Notes: generated by a model not told the origin, from the sequence alone. DNA of 64,000 nt from Edaphocola aurantiacus (GCF_019797745.1 NZ_VOSI01000003.1:124001-188000), one strand, 5' to 3'; shown: positions 18,122 to 27,547, counted from the first letter of the stretch. Translations and numbers: made by a program.

Positions 18122-19375
18122 ATGTTTCAGTCAAAATGGAGCCTGGCGTTTTTCGGGCTGATCTTACTGGCGATGGAGTACTATAGTTATACCGCAATAA
18201 GTATGGCTACACGTGCATTACAGCCGAAATGGAGAGTAAGTATCCTTGTTATATATATTATCATTGCAATATTCGGATGGATCGGCTTCCTGCTGATCCG
18301 GAATATCAGTGGTCTGTACCCGCAGAATATTAAAGCGCTGATTATAGCCAGTGTAATGGGTATTTTTATTGCCAAAGTAGTCATTGCCTCACTGATGCTC
18401 CTGGGCGATGTGTTCCGGTTATTCAGCTGGCTGACCAGCCTGGTCGGGGCTTCAAAAACGGTAGCATCATCCTCTTCGGAAAATACCATATCGCGATCGG
18501 TATTCCTGTCCCGAACGGCATTGCTGCTGGGCGGATTAATGCTGGGCGGATTTGTATGGGGTACGACCAATCGTTATCGTTATAATATTAAAAAACTAAG
18601 ACTGGCCATCAAGGGTCTTCCCGATGCGTTGAAGGGCCTGAAGATCGTTCAGATTTCGGATATACATTCCGGTAGCTTTGACAATAAAGAGGCTGTGGCG
18701 CACGGGGTGGCGCAGATCATGGAACAGCAACCTGACCTGATCTTATTTACCGGCGATATTGTAAATGACCGTGCTTCGGAACTGGAACCTTATATGGATG
18801 TATTCAGCCGTTTGAAAGCACCGCTTGGTGTATTCTCTACATTAGGCAATCACGATTACGGAGATTATGTACAATGGGAAAATCCTGCGGCCAAAATACA
18901 AAACCTGGAAACCCTGAAGGGCTATCATAAACAGATGGGCTGGCAACTGCTGATGAATGAGCATGTGATCCTGGAAAAGGGTGGGGCATCATTTGCCTTG
19001 CTGGGCGTAGAAAACTGGAGTGCCAAAGCCCGCTTCCCTAAACACGGGCAGCTGCAGAAGGCATATGAAGGTCTGGGCGAAAAAGCGCTTCCGCTGAAGA
19101 TACTGATGAGTCATGACCCCTCTCACTGGGATGCACAGATCAGGGATACCTATCCGGATATCGATCTTACCCTGAGCGGACACACCCATGGTATGCAGTT
19201 CGGAATAGAATTGCCCTGGATGAAATGGAGTCCGGTACAATATATGTATAAGCAGTGGGCTGGATTGTACAGCGACGGCCAGCAGCACCTGTATGTAAAT
19301 CGCGGTTTTGGCTTCTTGGGCTACCAGGGCAGGCTGGGTATCCTTCCGGAAATTACGGTGATCGAACTGGCATAA
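18122..19375 (+). CDS. Membrane metallophosphoesterase (YkuE/YaeI-like)
   Basis: The 417-aa protein has four N-terminal membrane helices (about 7-25, 39-60, 71-95, 131-147) and a C-terminal calcineurin-type phosphoesterase domain. The metal-binding blocks are all present: QISDIHSG (Asp180, His182), GDIVND (211-216), GNHDYGDY (242-249), MSHDPSHWD, and SGHTHGMQFG near residue 355. Relatives such as E. coli YaeI hydrolyse phosphodiesters or envelope lipid phosphates such as UDP-diacylglucosamine; the substrate here is not determined. It is a single-gene unit with a promoter box directly before its ATG. Confidence 0.9.
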   Translation: MFQSKWSLAFFGLILLAMEYYSYTAISMATRALQPKWRVSILVIYIIIAIFGWIGFLLIRNISGLYPQNIKALIIASVMGIFIAKVVIASLMLLGDVFRLFSWLTSLVGASKTVASSSSENTISRSVFLSRTALLLGGLMLGGFVWGTTNRYRYNIKKLRLAIKGLPDALKGLKIVQISDIHSGSFDNKEAVAHGVAQIMEQQPDLILFTGDIVNDRASELEPYMDVFSRLKAPLGVFSTLGNHDYGDYVQWENPAAKIQNLETLKGYHKQMGWQLLMNEHVILEKGGASFALLGVENWSAKARFPKHGQLQKAYEGLGEKALPLKILMSHDPSHWDAQIRDTYPDIDLTLSGHTHGMQFGIELPWMKWSPVQYMYKQWAGLYSDGQQHLYVNRGFGFLGYQGRLGILPEITVIELA

Positions 19376-19427
19376 GTAAACGAGCTGCAATATTTTAAGA
19401 AAATATTATAGTATTTCAAAATATTGT

Positions 19428-19435
19428 TACATTTG
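19428..19435 (+). promoter_or_regulatory. -7 promoter box for the first lipoprotein gene
   Basis: TACATTTG matches TAnnTTTG and lies 10 nt before the ATG at 19446, predicting a very short leader. Confidence 0.62.
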
Positions 19436-19445
19436 CCAAATTATT

Positions 19446-20006
19446 ATGAAAAAGATCATACCGGTTACTTTAAGTATTGCGTTGGTATTGGTGGCCTGTG
19501 GCAAAAAGAAAAATGCTGTGGAAGGGAAGTGGTTAATGACCCTGCCGCCGAAAAAAATTGCATTGATCGAGCGCATATACCAGGAGAATGTGGCAGAAGT
19601 GAAAAAACTGACTTCCGCTCCGGATTTTTTAGTGAATAAATATGGTGTCTCTGACCTTGATTCTATCAAGGAGCTGGAGATTAAGGAATTTAAGACTGAA
19701 TTTGATCTGGCCATGCAACCGGCTAAGTCTTATGTCTGGGAATTTACCCGCGACGGATACATGTTATCGACTAACCTGAAGCAGCAAAAAACGGATACTG
19801 TGTACAAGTATCAGGTGGAAGATAATAATTTAAGTCTTATTTTAGTGCCCCGAATGAAGCATTTTGCAGATATCGGCTTTAGTGACAGCACAAATTTGTA
19901 TATTGTGCCCACTTCAAAAGACAGCCTGCTGCTGACCCGTACACAGGGAAGGATAGTAGACTCGATTTATTATGTGAGATATAAAAAACAAAATCTAAAT
20001 CTTTAA
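19446..20006 (+). CDS. Lipoprotein of unknown function (first of a related pair)
   Basis: This 186-aa protein begins MKKIIPVTLSIALVLVACGKKK, a lipoprotein signal with lipobox LVAC (Cys18). After the anchor comes EGKWLMT, then a helix-rich segment with SDLDSIKELEIKEFKTE, then beta-type segments (YVWEFTRDGYMLSTNL, TVYKYQVEDNNLSLIL, DSLLLTRTQGRIVDSIYYVRY). The order signal-anchor-KW-helices-beta sheet resembles lipocalin-like Bacteroidota lipoproteins. The next gene has the same order and may be a diverged duplicate. No function can be assigned. Confidence 0.82.
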   Translation: MKKIIPVTLSIALVLVACGKKKNAVEGKWLMTLPPKKIALIERIYQENVAEVKKLTSAPDFLVNKYGVSDLDSIKELEIKEFKTEFDLAMQPAKSYVWEFTRDGYMLSTNLKQQKTDTVYKYQVEDNNLSLILVPRMKHFADIGFSDSTNLYIVPTSKDSLLLTRTQGRIVDSIYYVRYKKQNLNL

Positions 20007-20039
20007 ATAAACACAATTATTCTAATAAAACACAATCAA

Positions 20040-20684
20040 ATGCGTAAATCAATTTTAGTATTAAGTGCTTTAGGTATGCTTACAATGGCTGCTTGTAAAA
20101 ATGGCGGTTCAGGACAACTGGCTCAGAAATGGCAAATCGTTCCTGATTATCAGGCACAAGATTCAATGTATCAAGCTCAGCTGAAAAACATTGATACGCT
20201 GACAGCATTTCCTCCTGAATTTGAGATGATGAAAGAGCAAATGGCTAAAATGAAGCCGGAAGAATTACAACAGATTCCTGCTGAAACCATCGATATATTA
20301 AAAACCAACAGCCTGGATAGCTTTAAAGTAAAAGCGCGTGCTTCTATCATGGAAAGCAAGAAAAAACAGGATGAACTGGAAAAAACACGTGCTATCGTTT
20401 ATGATTTCCAAAAGAACGGTATCGTGAAAATGTATGCAACTGATAACCTGGCACAAGTAGATACTTCTACAGGCTGGAAAGAAGATGCTAAAAACAAACA
20501 AATCTTATTATACATGAATCCTAACATGGCTAACGGTGCTAACCTGCCTAAGGATACCATGAAATTCAAAGTATTGCACATGAGCGGTGATAGCCTGAGC
20601 ATTAAAGCTGAAGGTAAAGACATGATGCCGAACATGAAGCCAATGAACTTCAAAAAATTCACTGAGCCTAAAAAATCTAAATAA
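20040..20684 (+). CDS. Lipoprotein of unknown function (second of the pair)
   Basis: The 214-aa product has a lipoprotein signal (MRKSILVLSALGMLTMAACKNG, Cys19). It shares with its upstream neighbour a QKWQIVPD segment after the anchor, a Met/Glu/Lys-rich helical middle (MKEQMAKMKPEELQQIPAE), an NSLDSFKVKARASI stretch parallel to SDLDSIKELEIKEF, and C-terminal beta segments (IVYDFQKNGIVKMYATD, MKFKVLHMSGDSLSIKAEG). It starts 33 nt after the neighbour, so they are probably co-transcribed. The unusually high methionine content of the mature part is notable. Function unknown. Confidence 0.82.
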   Translation: MRKSILVLSALGMLTMAACKNGGSGQLAQKWQIVPDYQAQDSMYQAQLKNIDTLTAFPPEFEMMKEQMAKMKPEELQQIPAETIDILKTNSLDSFKVKARASIMESKKKQDELEKTRAIVYDFQKNGIVKMYATDNLAQVDTSTGWKEDAKNKQILLYMNPNMANGANLPKDTMKFKVLHMSGDSLSIKAEGKDMMPNMKPMNFKKFTEPKKSK

Positions 20685-20695
20685 TTTACGCTCTT

Positions 20696-20747
20696 TATCA
20701 TATAAACGAAGCCCGGATCAATTGATCCGGGCTTCGTTTATATGATA
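20696..20747. terminator. 52-bp perfect palindrome, terminator
   Basis: Bases 20696-20721 are the exact reverse complement of 20722-20747. The core GAAGCCCGGATC is followed by A/T arms. It lies after the second lipoprotein gene and before a gene on the same strand. Confidence 0.85.
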
Positions 20748-20894
20748 TATTTAGAAAGAGTTTAAGAGAAGATTTACCCCTTTATGATACACCCTCCCGG
20801 GATCGGAGAATATAATTGCATGAAAAGGCAATGTTATTTGTAAAAACAGTCTTTTTTCTTGCATTTGGGTGTTCTTATATTCATATCAATACTT

Positions 20895-20902
20895 TATATT
20901 TG
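20895..20902 (+). promoter_or_regulatory. -7 promoter box for the DUF2723 gene
   Basis: TATATTTG matches TAnnTTTG and lies 23 nt before the ATG at 20926. An earlier in-frame start at 20869 would precede the promoter and is rejected. Confidence 0.62.
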
Positions 20903-20925
20903 CGCACACATACAATGTTTTTAGC

Positions 20926-23900
20926 ATGAGTTTTAAGAAAATCAATAACATTACAGGCTGGTCGGTTTTTGCCATAGCGCTGATCGTTTATCTGATAACG
21001 ATGGAGCCTACCGTGAGCTTCTGGGATTGCGGCGAGTTTATTTCATGTGCCTATAAGCTGCAGGTTGGTCACTCTCCGGGTGCACCGCTGTTCATGCTGC
21101 TGGGTAGAATCTTTGCCATATTTGCACCCGCACCTCAGCAGGTTGCTATGTTTGTAAATGCCCTTAGTGCATTTGCCAGTGCCTTTACCATTCTGTTTTT
21201 GTTCTGGTCTATTACTCACTTCGCTAAACGCGTATTCTTCAAAAATGATGAAGAGCTGGCTCAGGGCAACTTGCTGGCCGTAATGGGTGCCGGTGTTGTT
21301 GGTGCCCTGGCATACACTTTCTCCGATACATTCTGGTTCTCCGCTGTAGAAGGTGAGGTATATGCAACATCATCTTTCTTTACAGCGCTCGTATTCTGGG
21401 CTATTTTGAAATGGGAAGAAAGCAATGACGTATATGCCGATCGCTGGCTGATCCTGATCTCATACCTGATTGGTCTGTCGATAGGGGTGCATCTGTTGAG
21501 CTTACTGGCTATTCCTACCATTGCCCTGATCTATTATTTCAAACGCTACAAAGCTACTTTGGTAGGCGGTCTGGTTGCTTATTTTATCGGTGGTGTCGTA
21601 TTACTGCTGGTACAATATGGTGTCATTCAATACCTGCCGATCTTTGCATCCAAGTTTGAGTTACTGTTTGTAAACTCCTTACATATGCCGTTCAATTCAG
21701 GAGCTATCTTCTTCCTGGTATTGTTTGGTCTGATCATGGCTGCAATAATCTGGTTTGCCCGTAAAAACAATAAATACCTGTTGCACTTGTCTGCATTATC
21801 ACTGGTATTTATGACCATCGGGTATACCTGTTATGTGCCTACGATCATCCGCGCCAATGCTGGTGTGTCAATCAATATGACTAATCCGGATAATGTAATG
21901 TCCCTGATCCCGTACCTGCAACGTACACAATATGGTACGCAACCATTCCTGACAGGACAGTACTATAGCGATAAAATAACTGATATTAAAGCAACTGATG
22001 ATATTTACCTGCCGGTTCAGGAAGATGGTAAAGATCATTATGCGGTAGTGGGAGAGAACGTTGATTATGTTTATGAAAACAAGCACTTCTTCCCGCGTAT
22101 CTGGAGTTCAAACCAGGAAAGCCACGTTCGTTTCTATCAGAACTGGTTAGGGCTGTCTGACGGAGAAGAGCCTACCAGCGGAGATAACTTCCGCTTCTTC
22201 ATGGGTTACCAGGTCAATCACATGTTCTGGAGATACTTTATGTGGAACTATACCGGTCGTCAGAATGATTATCAGGGTGAGGGTAACGAACCTCAGAATG
22301 GTAACTGGATCTCTGGTATCAATGGTATCGACAAAGCAATGGGCAGAGGCGATTTCAGCAAAATGCCTGATGCGTATAAAAATAATAAGGCACACAATAC
22401 CATGTATTTCCTGCCGTTTATCGTAGGTATTATTGGTATGGTATACCAGTTCAGAAAGAACAAACTGGATGCTTATGTAGTATTGTCCCTGTTCTTCTTT
22501 ACCGGTATTGCCGTACAGTTATACATCAACAATACACCGCTTCAGCCACGTGAGCGTGACTACCAGTACATTGCAGCTTATGCATTTGCCATCTGGATTG
22601 GTTTCGGTGTACTGATGCTGAGAGAGTGGTTAGGTAAAGCCGTGAAAAATCAAAGCGCATCTGCCGTACTGGCTACGGTGATCGGCTTACTGTGTGTACC
22701 TGTATTAATGGCTGCACAAGAGTGGGACGATCATGACCGCAGCAACAAAACACTGGCCTTAGACCATGCACGTAATATGCTGGCTACCTGTGATAAAAAT
22801 GCGATCCTTATCACTAATGGTGATAATGAAACCTATCCTTTGTGGTATATCCAGGAGGTAGAAGGTTTTCGTACCGATGTACGTATCTTCAACTACAACC
22901 TGTTGGGTACAGACTGGCAGAACCTGCAAATGTTTAATAAAGTGAATGATGCAGCTGCAATACCTGTAATCTGGAATAAAGATTATGTAGCAGGATTAGG
23001 TAATGAAAATGTATACTCCATCCTGGAAGATCCGCGTATTACCGGCAGAACAATTAACTTCAATGAAGTAATGCAGTTCATGATGGATCCGAACAGCGCC
23101 AAAATGAACAGCAGCGGTAAGTGCTTCTTACCGGTACGGAGTATCTACATCCCGGTAAATAAAAGTGCGGTATTATCCAGTGGTCTGGTTTCTGCCAAAG
23201 ACAGTAATGTCAACATCCCGGATTCTATTGTCATGAATGTGAAAGGCAATATGCTGGTACGTTCTGACCTGTCTATGATAAACATTATTGCTGGTATTGC
23301 GAAAGAAGGCTGGAAACGTTCCCTGTATGTATGTAATGGTGTGATCGGTACCGGTTCTGTGACTGGTCTGGAGAAATACCTGCGTAAAGAAGGTGTACTG
23401 ATGAAATTTGTGCCAAGCAATGTTGTATCTACAGTGAATGGTTTTGTACCGGTAGATAACCTGGACAGAAGCTTAGATATCTTCACCAAGCAATATAGCT
23501 TCGGTAAGGCTAATACCAATAAAGTGTACTACGATGAGCCGAACAGACGCACATTCTGGGGTTACCGAAACGATGCTGCTTCTTTAGCGATTCAATTGGC
23601 TATTTCCGGAAGAAAAGCAGATGCGGTAAAAGTACTGGATAAATCTCTGGAGCAGATTTCAGAAGCATCTTTCCCTACAGAGATCAATTACTTTGAGCAG
23701 ACAGCTATGATGTTTACACAAGCTTATTTTGCAGCAGATGCTCCTCAGAAAGCAGAAGCAGTGGCTAACAAACTGATTAAATTTGCTACAGATTTCAGTA
23801 ACTATTACCTGGATCTGCCGGAATCTAAACAAGTAGTTGTTACCGGTAATGCATTCAGAAATATTGAAGTAGTACATAACCTGATCGGTATGGCGCAACA

Positions 23901-24051
23901 GGCTAAACAAGATGGTATGGCTAAAAAATGGAACAGTCAGGTAGAAGCCCTGACCAAAAGACTGCAGGAATCTGAACCATTCAGACAACAAATGCAGCAG
24001 ATGATGCAGCAGCAAATGATGCAACAGCAGCAAGGTGCTCCGCAACAATAA
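20926..24051 (+). CDS. DUF2723 polytopic membrane protein, candidate protein O-glycosyltransferase
   Basis: The 1041-aa protein has an N-terminal hydrophobic half with about twelve helices and a large soluble C-terminal half. The first extracytoplasmic loop carries EPTVSFWDCGEF (acidic residues Asp34 and Glu37), then GHSPGAPLFMLLGR, the hallmark of DUF2723 (PF11028). This domain has a GT-C layout. It is shared with human TMEM260, reported to be a protein O-mannosyltransferase, so a protein glycosylation role is a reasonable inference for Bacteroidota members. The C-terminus from about residue 880 is helical, and the last 20 or so residues are nearly all Gln and Met. The gene stands alone between two terminators. 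Confidence 0.88.
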   Translation: MSFKKINNITGWSVFAIALIVYLITMEPTVSFWDCGEFISCAYKLQVGHSPGAPLFMLLGRIFAIFAPAPQQVAMFVNALSAFASAFTILFLFWSITHFAKRVFFKNDEELAQGNLLAVMGAGVVGALAYTFSDTFWFSAVEGEVYATSSFFTALVFWAILKWEESNDVYADRWLILISYLIGLSIGVHLLSLLAIPTIALIYYFKRYKATLVGGLVAYFIGGVVLLLVQYGVIQYLPIFASKFELLFVNSLHMPFNSGAIFFLVLFGLIMAAIIWFARKNNKYLLHLSALSLVFMTIGYTCYVPTIIRANAGVSINMTNPDNVMSLIPYLQRTQYGTQPFLTGQYYSDKITDIKATDDIYLPVQEDGKDHYAVVGENVDYVYENKHFFPRIWSSNQESHVRFYQNWLGLSDGEEPTSGDNFRFFMGYQVNHMFWRYFMWNYTGRQNDYQGEGNEPQNGNWISGINGIDKAMGRGDFSKMPDAYKNNKAHNTMYFLPFIVGIIGMVYQFRKNKLDAYVVLSLFFFTGIAVQLYINNTPLQPRERDYQYIAAYAFAIWIGFGVLMLREWLGKAVKNQSASAVLATVIGLLCVPVLMAAQEWDDHDRSNKTLALDHARNMLATCDKNAILITNGDNETYPLWYIQEVEGFRTDVRIFNYNLLGTDWQNLQMFNKVNDAAAIPVIWNKDYVAGLGNENVYSILEDPRITGRTINFNEVMQFMMDPNSAKMNSSGKCFLPVRSIYIPVNKSAVLSSGLVSAKDSNVNIPDSIVMNVKGNMLVRSDLSMINIIAGIAKEGWKRSLYVCNGVIGTGSVTGLEKYLRKEGVLMKFVPSNVVSTVNGFVPVDNLDRSLDIFTKQYSFGKANTNKVYYDEPNRRTFWGYRNDAASLAIQLAISGRKADAVKVLDKSLEQISEASFPTEINYFEQTAMMFTQAYFAADAPQKAEAVANKLIKFATDFSNYYLDLPESKQVVVTGNAFRNIEVVHNLIGMAQQAKQDGMAKKWNSQVEALTKRLQESEPFRQQMQQMMQQQMMQQQQGAPQQ

Positions 24052-24074
24052 TATAAACTAATATTTTCAGTGTC

Positions 24075-24100
24075 TAAAGCCCGGTATTAACCGGGCTTTA
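24075..24100 (+). terminator. Terminator after the DUF2723 gene
   Basis: An 11-bp perfect stem (TAAAGCCCGGT, 24075-24085, with 24090-24100) has a 4-nt loop and is followed by AATATTTGTT. Confidence 0.8.
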
Positions 24101-24159
24101 ATATTTGTTAGAATATTGCAATACTTTATCCTAAAGATGTAGATACAAAGAATATACCT

Positions 24160-24167
24160 TAATTTTG
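24160..24167 (+). promoter_or_regulatory. -7 promoter box for ribBA
   Basis: TAATTTTG matches TAnnTTTG, 28 nt before the ATG at 24196. The leader is too short for an FMN riboswitch and none is seen. Confidence 0.6.
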
Positions 24168-24195
24168 CAGGATTCAATTCCAAACATTTTATTTT

Positions 24196-25395
24196 ATGCT
24201 ACATACCATAGAAGAAGCATTAGAAGATATAAGAAAAGGTAAGCTCATAATTGTTGTTGACGACGAAGACAGAGAGAATGAAGGTGATTTTGTAACGGCT
24301 GCGGCTAATGTTACCCCTGAAATCATCAATTTTATGTCCAAATACGGCCGTGGTCTTATTTGTGCACCGATTACAGAAGAGCGTGCAAATGCACTGAACC
24401 TGAACCTGATGGTAGAAGATAATACCGTACTGCATCAGACCCCGTTTACCGTATCGGTAGACCTGATTGGTCAGGGATGTACTACCGGTATTTCTGCCCA
24501 TGACCGTGCAAAAACAGTACAGGCGTTGATCGACCCTAATACCAAACCTCAGGATCTGGGCAGACCGGGACATATTTTCCCTTTAAGAGCCAAACCGGGT
24601 GGTGTACTGCGCCGTACCGGCCATACCGAGGCAACCGTAGACCTGGCCAGACTGGCAGGAATGGAGCCGGCTGGTGTGCTGGTAGAGATCATGAATGATG
24701 ATGGTACCATGGCCCGTTTACCGGAACTGCTGGAGATCGCCAAACAATTTGATTTGAAAATTATCTCTATTAAAGACCTGATCTCTTACCGACTGGAAAA
24801 AGAAAGCCTGATCGAGGAAGAAGTACGGGTAGATATGCCTACTAAATACGGCGATTTCAAACTGGTGGCTTTCCGCCAGAAAAATACAGGTGAGCAGCAT
24901 CTGGCACTGATCAAAGGTGAGTGGAACGACGGTGAAGCGATACTGACCCGCGTACATAGTTCTTGTTTTACCGGCGATATCCTGCATTCTTTGCGCTGCG
25001 ATTGCGGAGAGCAATTACAGAAAGCCATGGAAATGGTAGAGCAGGAAGGCAGAGGTTGTGTACTGTACATGAACCAGGAAGGAAGAGGTATAGGCCTGAT
25101 CAATAAACTGAAAGCATACAAATTACAGGAAGAAGGTAAAGATACTGTAGAAGCTAACCTGGCTCTGGGTTTCAAAATGGACGAAAGAGATTATGGAGTA
25201 GGGGCACAGATCCTGCGCCATCTGAATATCTCTAAACTGCGCCTGATGAGCAATAATCCCAGAAAACGTGCCGGCCTGCTGGGTTACGGTATCGAGATCG
25301 TGGATGTAGTGCCTCTGGAGATTGTGCCTAACCCTCATAACGAGCGTTACCTGCAAACCAAAAGAGACAAACTGGGACATGATATCCTGAAATAA
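24196..25395 (+). CDS. ribBA: Bifunctional 3,4-dihydroxy-2-butanone-4-phosphate synthase / GTP cyclohydrolase II
   Basis: This 399-aa enzyme makes both precursors of riboflavin: the four-carbon unit from ribulose 5-phosphate and the pyrimidine from GTP. Residues 1-200 are the RibB domain, with [13 protein letters not shown] (21-33) and [11 protein letters not shown]. Residues about 205-399 are the RibA domain, with the zinc-binding cysteines Cys257, Cys268 and Cys270 in [19 protein letters not shown], plus [11 protein letters not shown]. All catalytic blocks look intact, so both activities are likely. It is monocistronic, with a promoter box and a strong terminator. No other rib gene is in the window. 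Confidence 0.97.
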   Translation: MLHTIEEALEDIRKGKLIIVVDDEDRENEGDFVTAAANVTPEIINFMSKYGRGLICAPITEERANALNLNLMVEDNTVLHQTPFTVSVDLIGQGCTTGISAHDRAKTVQALIDPNTKPQDLGRPGHIFPLRAKPGGVLRRTGHTEATVDLARLAGMEPAGVLVEIMNDDGTMARLPELLEIAKQFDLKIISIKDLISYRLEKESLIEEEVRVDMPTKYGDFKLVAFRQKNTGEQHLALIKGEWNDGEAILTRVHSSCFTGDILHSLRCDCGEQLQKAMEMVEQEGRGCVLYMNQEGRGIGLINKLKAYKLQEEGKDTVEANLALGFKMDERDYGVGAQILRHLNISKLRLMSNNPRKRAGLLGYGIEIVDVVPLEIVPNPHNERYLQTKRDKLGHDILK

Positions 25396-25406
25396 TAACT
25401 AGATTA

Positions 25407-25462
25407 TATCAATAATAAAATAAGGCGCGGTATGTATACCGCGCCTTATTTTATTATTGATA
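25407..25462. terminator. Bidirectional terminator with 26-bp stem
   Basis: Bases 25407-25432 pair with 25437-25462 around TGTA. The core AAGGCGCGGTA is flanked by long A/T arms. It serves convergent ribBA and fbp. Confidence 0.88.
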
Positions 25463-25471
25463 CTTTATGAC

Positions 25472-26482
25472 TTAAGCCTGCTCTTCGATAAAAGAGATTG
25501 CTTTTTTAACCATGTTTTTAGAACCGATATAGATCGGCACACGCTGATGCAGTTCTATAGGTTGTACTTCCAGTACACGTTGCGTACCGGTAGAAGACAT
25601 ACCACCTGCAGCTTCCACGATGAAGGACATCGGGTTACATTCGTACTGCAGTCTCAGTTTACCGCTTTTGTTCTTCTTATCCGCAGGGTAAAGGAAGATA
25701 CCACCTTTGATCAGTGTACGGTGCAGATCTGCTACCATAGAACCGATATAACGGTGAGAGTAAGGACGTTTTTCTTCTTTATGCTCCTCCATACAATACT
25801 GCAGGAATTGACAGGTAGCTTCTTCGAATTTGATGGTATTGCCCTGGTTCAGGGAATAAATATTACCATCTTCTTTCATCTGCATATCCGGATGAGATAA
25901 ACAGAACTCACCGATAGAAGGCTCCAGGGTGAATCCGTTAACTCCCAGACGGGTAGCATATACCAGCATCGTGCTGCTTCCGTAGATCACATAACCGGCA
26001 GCCATAAGCTTAGTGCCATCCTGTAAGAAATCGTCAGCAGTAACCGGCTGGCCTAATTCACTTACTCTTTTATAGATAGAAAAGATAGTACCAATTGGAG
26101 CGTTTACATCAATATTGGAAGAACCATCCAGCGGATCAAATAATACTACATATTTTGAATTAACAGAGAACTCATCTTCAAAAGCAACGAAATCGTCATT
26201 CTCTTCAGAAGCGATACCGGCACAGTGTTCACTGCGTTTTAATACATTGATCAGGGCTTCGTCGGCATATACATCCAGCTTCATTTGCTCTTCACCCTGT
26301 ATATTGGTAGCACCGAACTGACCGATAATATCTACCAGGCCAGCCTTGTTTACTTGTTTATTAATGATTTTACAAGCCAGGGAGATGTCTCTTAAGATAG
26401 AAGAGAGCTGTCCGGTAGCTTTAGGGAACTGACGCGTCTGATTAATAGTAAAATCATCCAGCGTAACGAGTTTATTAGTCAT
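25472..26482 (-). CDS. fbp: Class 1 fructose-1,6-bisphosphatase
   Basis: Fbp hydrolyses fructose 1,6-bisphosphate to fructose 6-phosphate, the irreversible step of gluconeogenesis. The 336-aa length is normal for class 1. The metal and substrate motif DPLDGSSNIDVN starts at residue 116 and the preceding ASEEND acidic block is present. RYIGSMVADLHRTLIKGGIFLYP and KLRLQYECNPMSFIVEAAGG, the FBPase signature regions, are complete. It begins 28 nt after the pyrD stop codon on the same strand and may be co-transcribed, though TATCTTTT, one base off the -7 consensus, lies in the gap. Confidence 0.97.
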   Translation of the reverse strand: MTNKLVTLDDFTINQTRQFPKATGQLSSILRDISLACKIINKQVNKAGLVDIIGQFGATNIQGEEQMKLDVYADEALINVLKRSEHCAGIASEENDDFVAFEDEFSVNSKYVVLFDPLDGSSNIDVNAPIGTIFSIYKRVSELGQPVTADDFLQDGTKLMAAGYVIYGSSTMLVYATRLGVNGFTLEPSIGEFCLSHPDMQMKEDGNIYSLNQGNTIKFEEATCQFLQYCMEEHKEEKRPYSHRYIGSMVADLHRTLIKGGIFLYPADKKNKSGKLRLQYECNPMSFIVEAAGGMSSTGTQRVLEVQPIELHQRVPIYIGSKNMVKKAISFIEEQA

Positions 26483-26510
26483 ATGGGTAATGATTGAAAA
26501 GATAATAGTA

Positions 26511-27530
26511 TTAGTTGAGTCCGGCGCAGATTTTTTTAACGATCAGCGGACCTTCATAGATAAATCCGGTATAGACCTGTACCAGGCTGGCGCCGGCATC
26601 CAGTTTCTCCTGGGCATCGGCAGCAGTAGCAATACCACCTACCGCCATGATAGGAATAGTGCCTTTGCTCTTCTGGTGAATGTAACGAATCACATCGGTC
26701 GATTTATCTTTAACCGGTTTGCCGCTCAGGCCTCCGGCGCCGATCGCCTCAATTTCCTCTTTGGAAGAAATCAGGCCGCTGCGTTCAATCGTAGTATTGG
26801 TCGCCACGATACCATGAATTTTAGTGGTTTCGACGATGTCTACGATATCATCTAATTGCTCTAAAGTCAGGTCCGGTGCTATTTTTAATAAGATTGGCTT
26901 CTCTTTGCCCAGCTGAGAATTAATGATCTGCAGGCGGGTCAGCAATTTCTGCAGCGGTTCCTTTTCCTGCAATTCGCGCAGGTTAGGCGTGTTAGGACTG
27001 CTCACATTTACGGTGAAATAGTCAACCACATCGTACAGGGCACGGAAACATTTCTCATAGTCATCATCGGCCTGCTCGTTAGGGGTCACCTTATTTTTAC
27101 CGATATTACCACCGATAACGATATCCGATTTGCGCTTGCGCAGACGCTCTGCAGCAGCTACGACACCGTCATTGTTGAAACCCATGCGGTTAATCAGGGC
27201 CTCATCAGCCGGCAGGCGAAACAGTCTTGGCTTATCATTACCCGGTTGTGGTAATGGCGTTACTGTACCTACTTCAATAAAGCCGAAGCCCAGGATAGAC
27301 AGGTCGTCGATGAATTTGGCATCTTTGTCAAAACCTGCGGCAAGACCTACAGGGTTTTTAAACTTAATACCCCACAACTCCCTTTCCAGGCGCGGATCAG
27401 TAGTGCATTCTTTCTTAAAGAAACCGCGTACAAAAGGCATATTGGATGCCCTGTGCAGCATGCGCATGGCCCAATAGTGAATGTATTCAGGATCTTTCTT
27501 GAATAAAAAATATTTGAGTAAACCGTACAT
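26511..27530 (-). CDS. pyrD: Quinone-dependent dihydroorotate dehydrogenase (class 2)
   Basis: PyrD oxidises dihydroorotate to orotate in pyrimidine synthesis and passes electrons to the quinone pool; menaquinone is expected here. From the ATG at 27530 the protein is 339 aa. The N-terminal amphipathic stretch [20 protein letters not shown] is the membrane-contacting extension that marks class 2. [12 protein letters not shown] (about 175-186) carries the catalytic serine of class 2, and [10 protein letters not shown] binds FMN. A TTG 12 nt upstream overlaps the TATCTTTG promoter box, so the ATG is preferred. Fbp follows after a 28-nt gap. Confidence 0.95.
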   Translation of the reverse strand: MYGLLKYFLFKKDPEYIHYWAMRMLHRASNMPFVRGFFKKECTTDPRLERELWGIKFKNPVGLAAGFDKDAKFIDDLSILGFGFIEVGTVTPLPQPGNDKPRLFRLPADEALINRMGFNNDGVVAAAERLRKRKSDIVIGGNIGKNKVTPNEQADDDYEKCFRALYDVVDYFTVNVSSPNTPNLRELQEKEPLQKLLTRLQIINSQLGKEKPILLKIAPDLTLEQLDDIVDIVETTKIHGIVATNTTIERSGLISSKEEIEAIGAGGLSGKPVKDKSTDVIRYIHQKSKGTIPIMAVGGIATAADAQEKLDAGASLVQVYTGFIYEGPLIVKKICAGLN

Positions 27531-27539
27531 AATTGGCTG

Positions 27540-27547
27540 CAAAGATA
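27540..27547 (-). promoter_or_regulatory. -7 promoter box for pyrD
   Basis: TATCTTTG (minus strand) is an exact TAnnTTTG match, 9 nt before the ATG at 27530. The leader would be only a few bases. Confidence 0.62.

Noticed and set aside
20869-20925. Upstream start codon for the DUF2723 gene
   Set aside because: It would place the start before the -7 promoter box at 20895-20902, and the added residues are not conserved-looking.
24130-24195. FMN riboswitch upstream of ribBA
   Set aside because: The leader from the -7 box to the ATG is under 30 nt, far too short for an RFN element.
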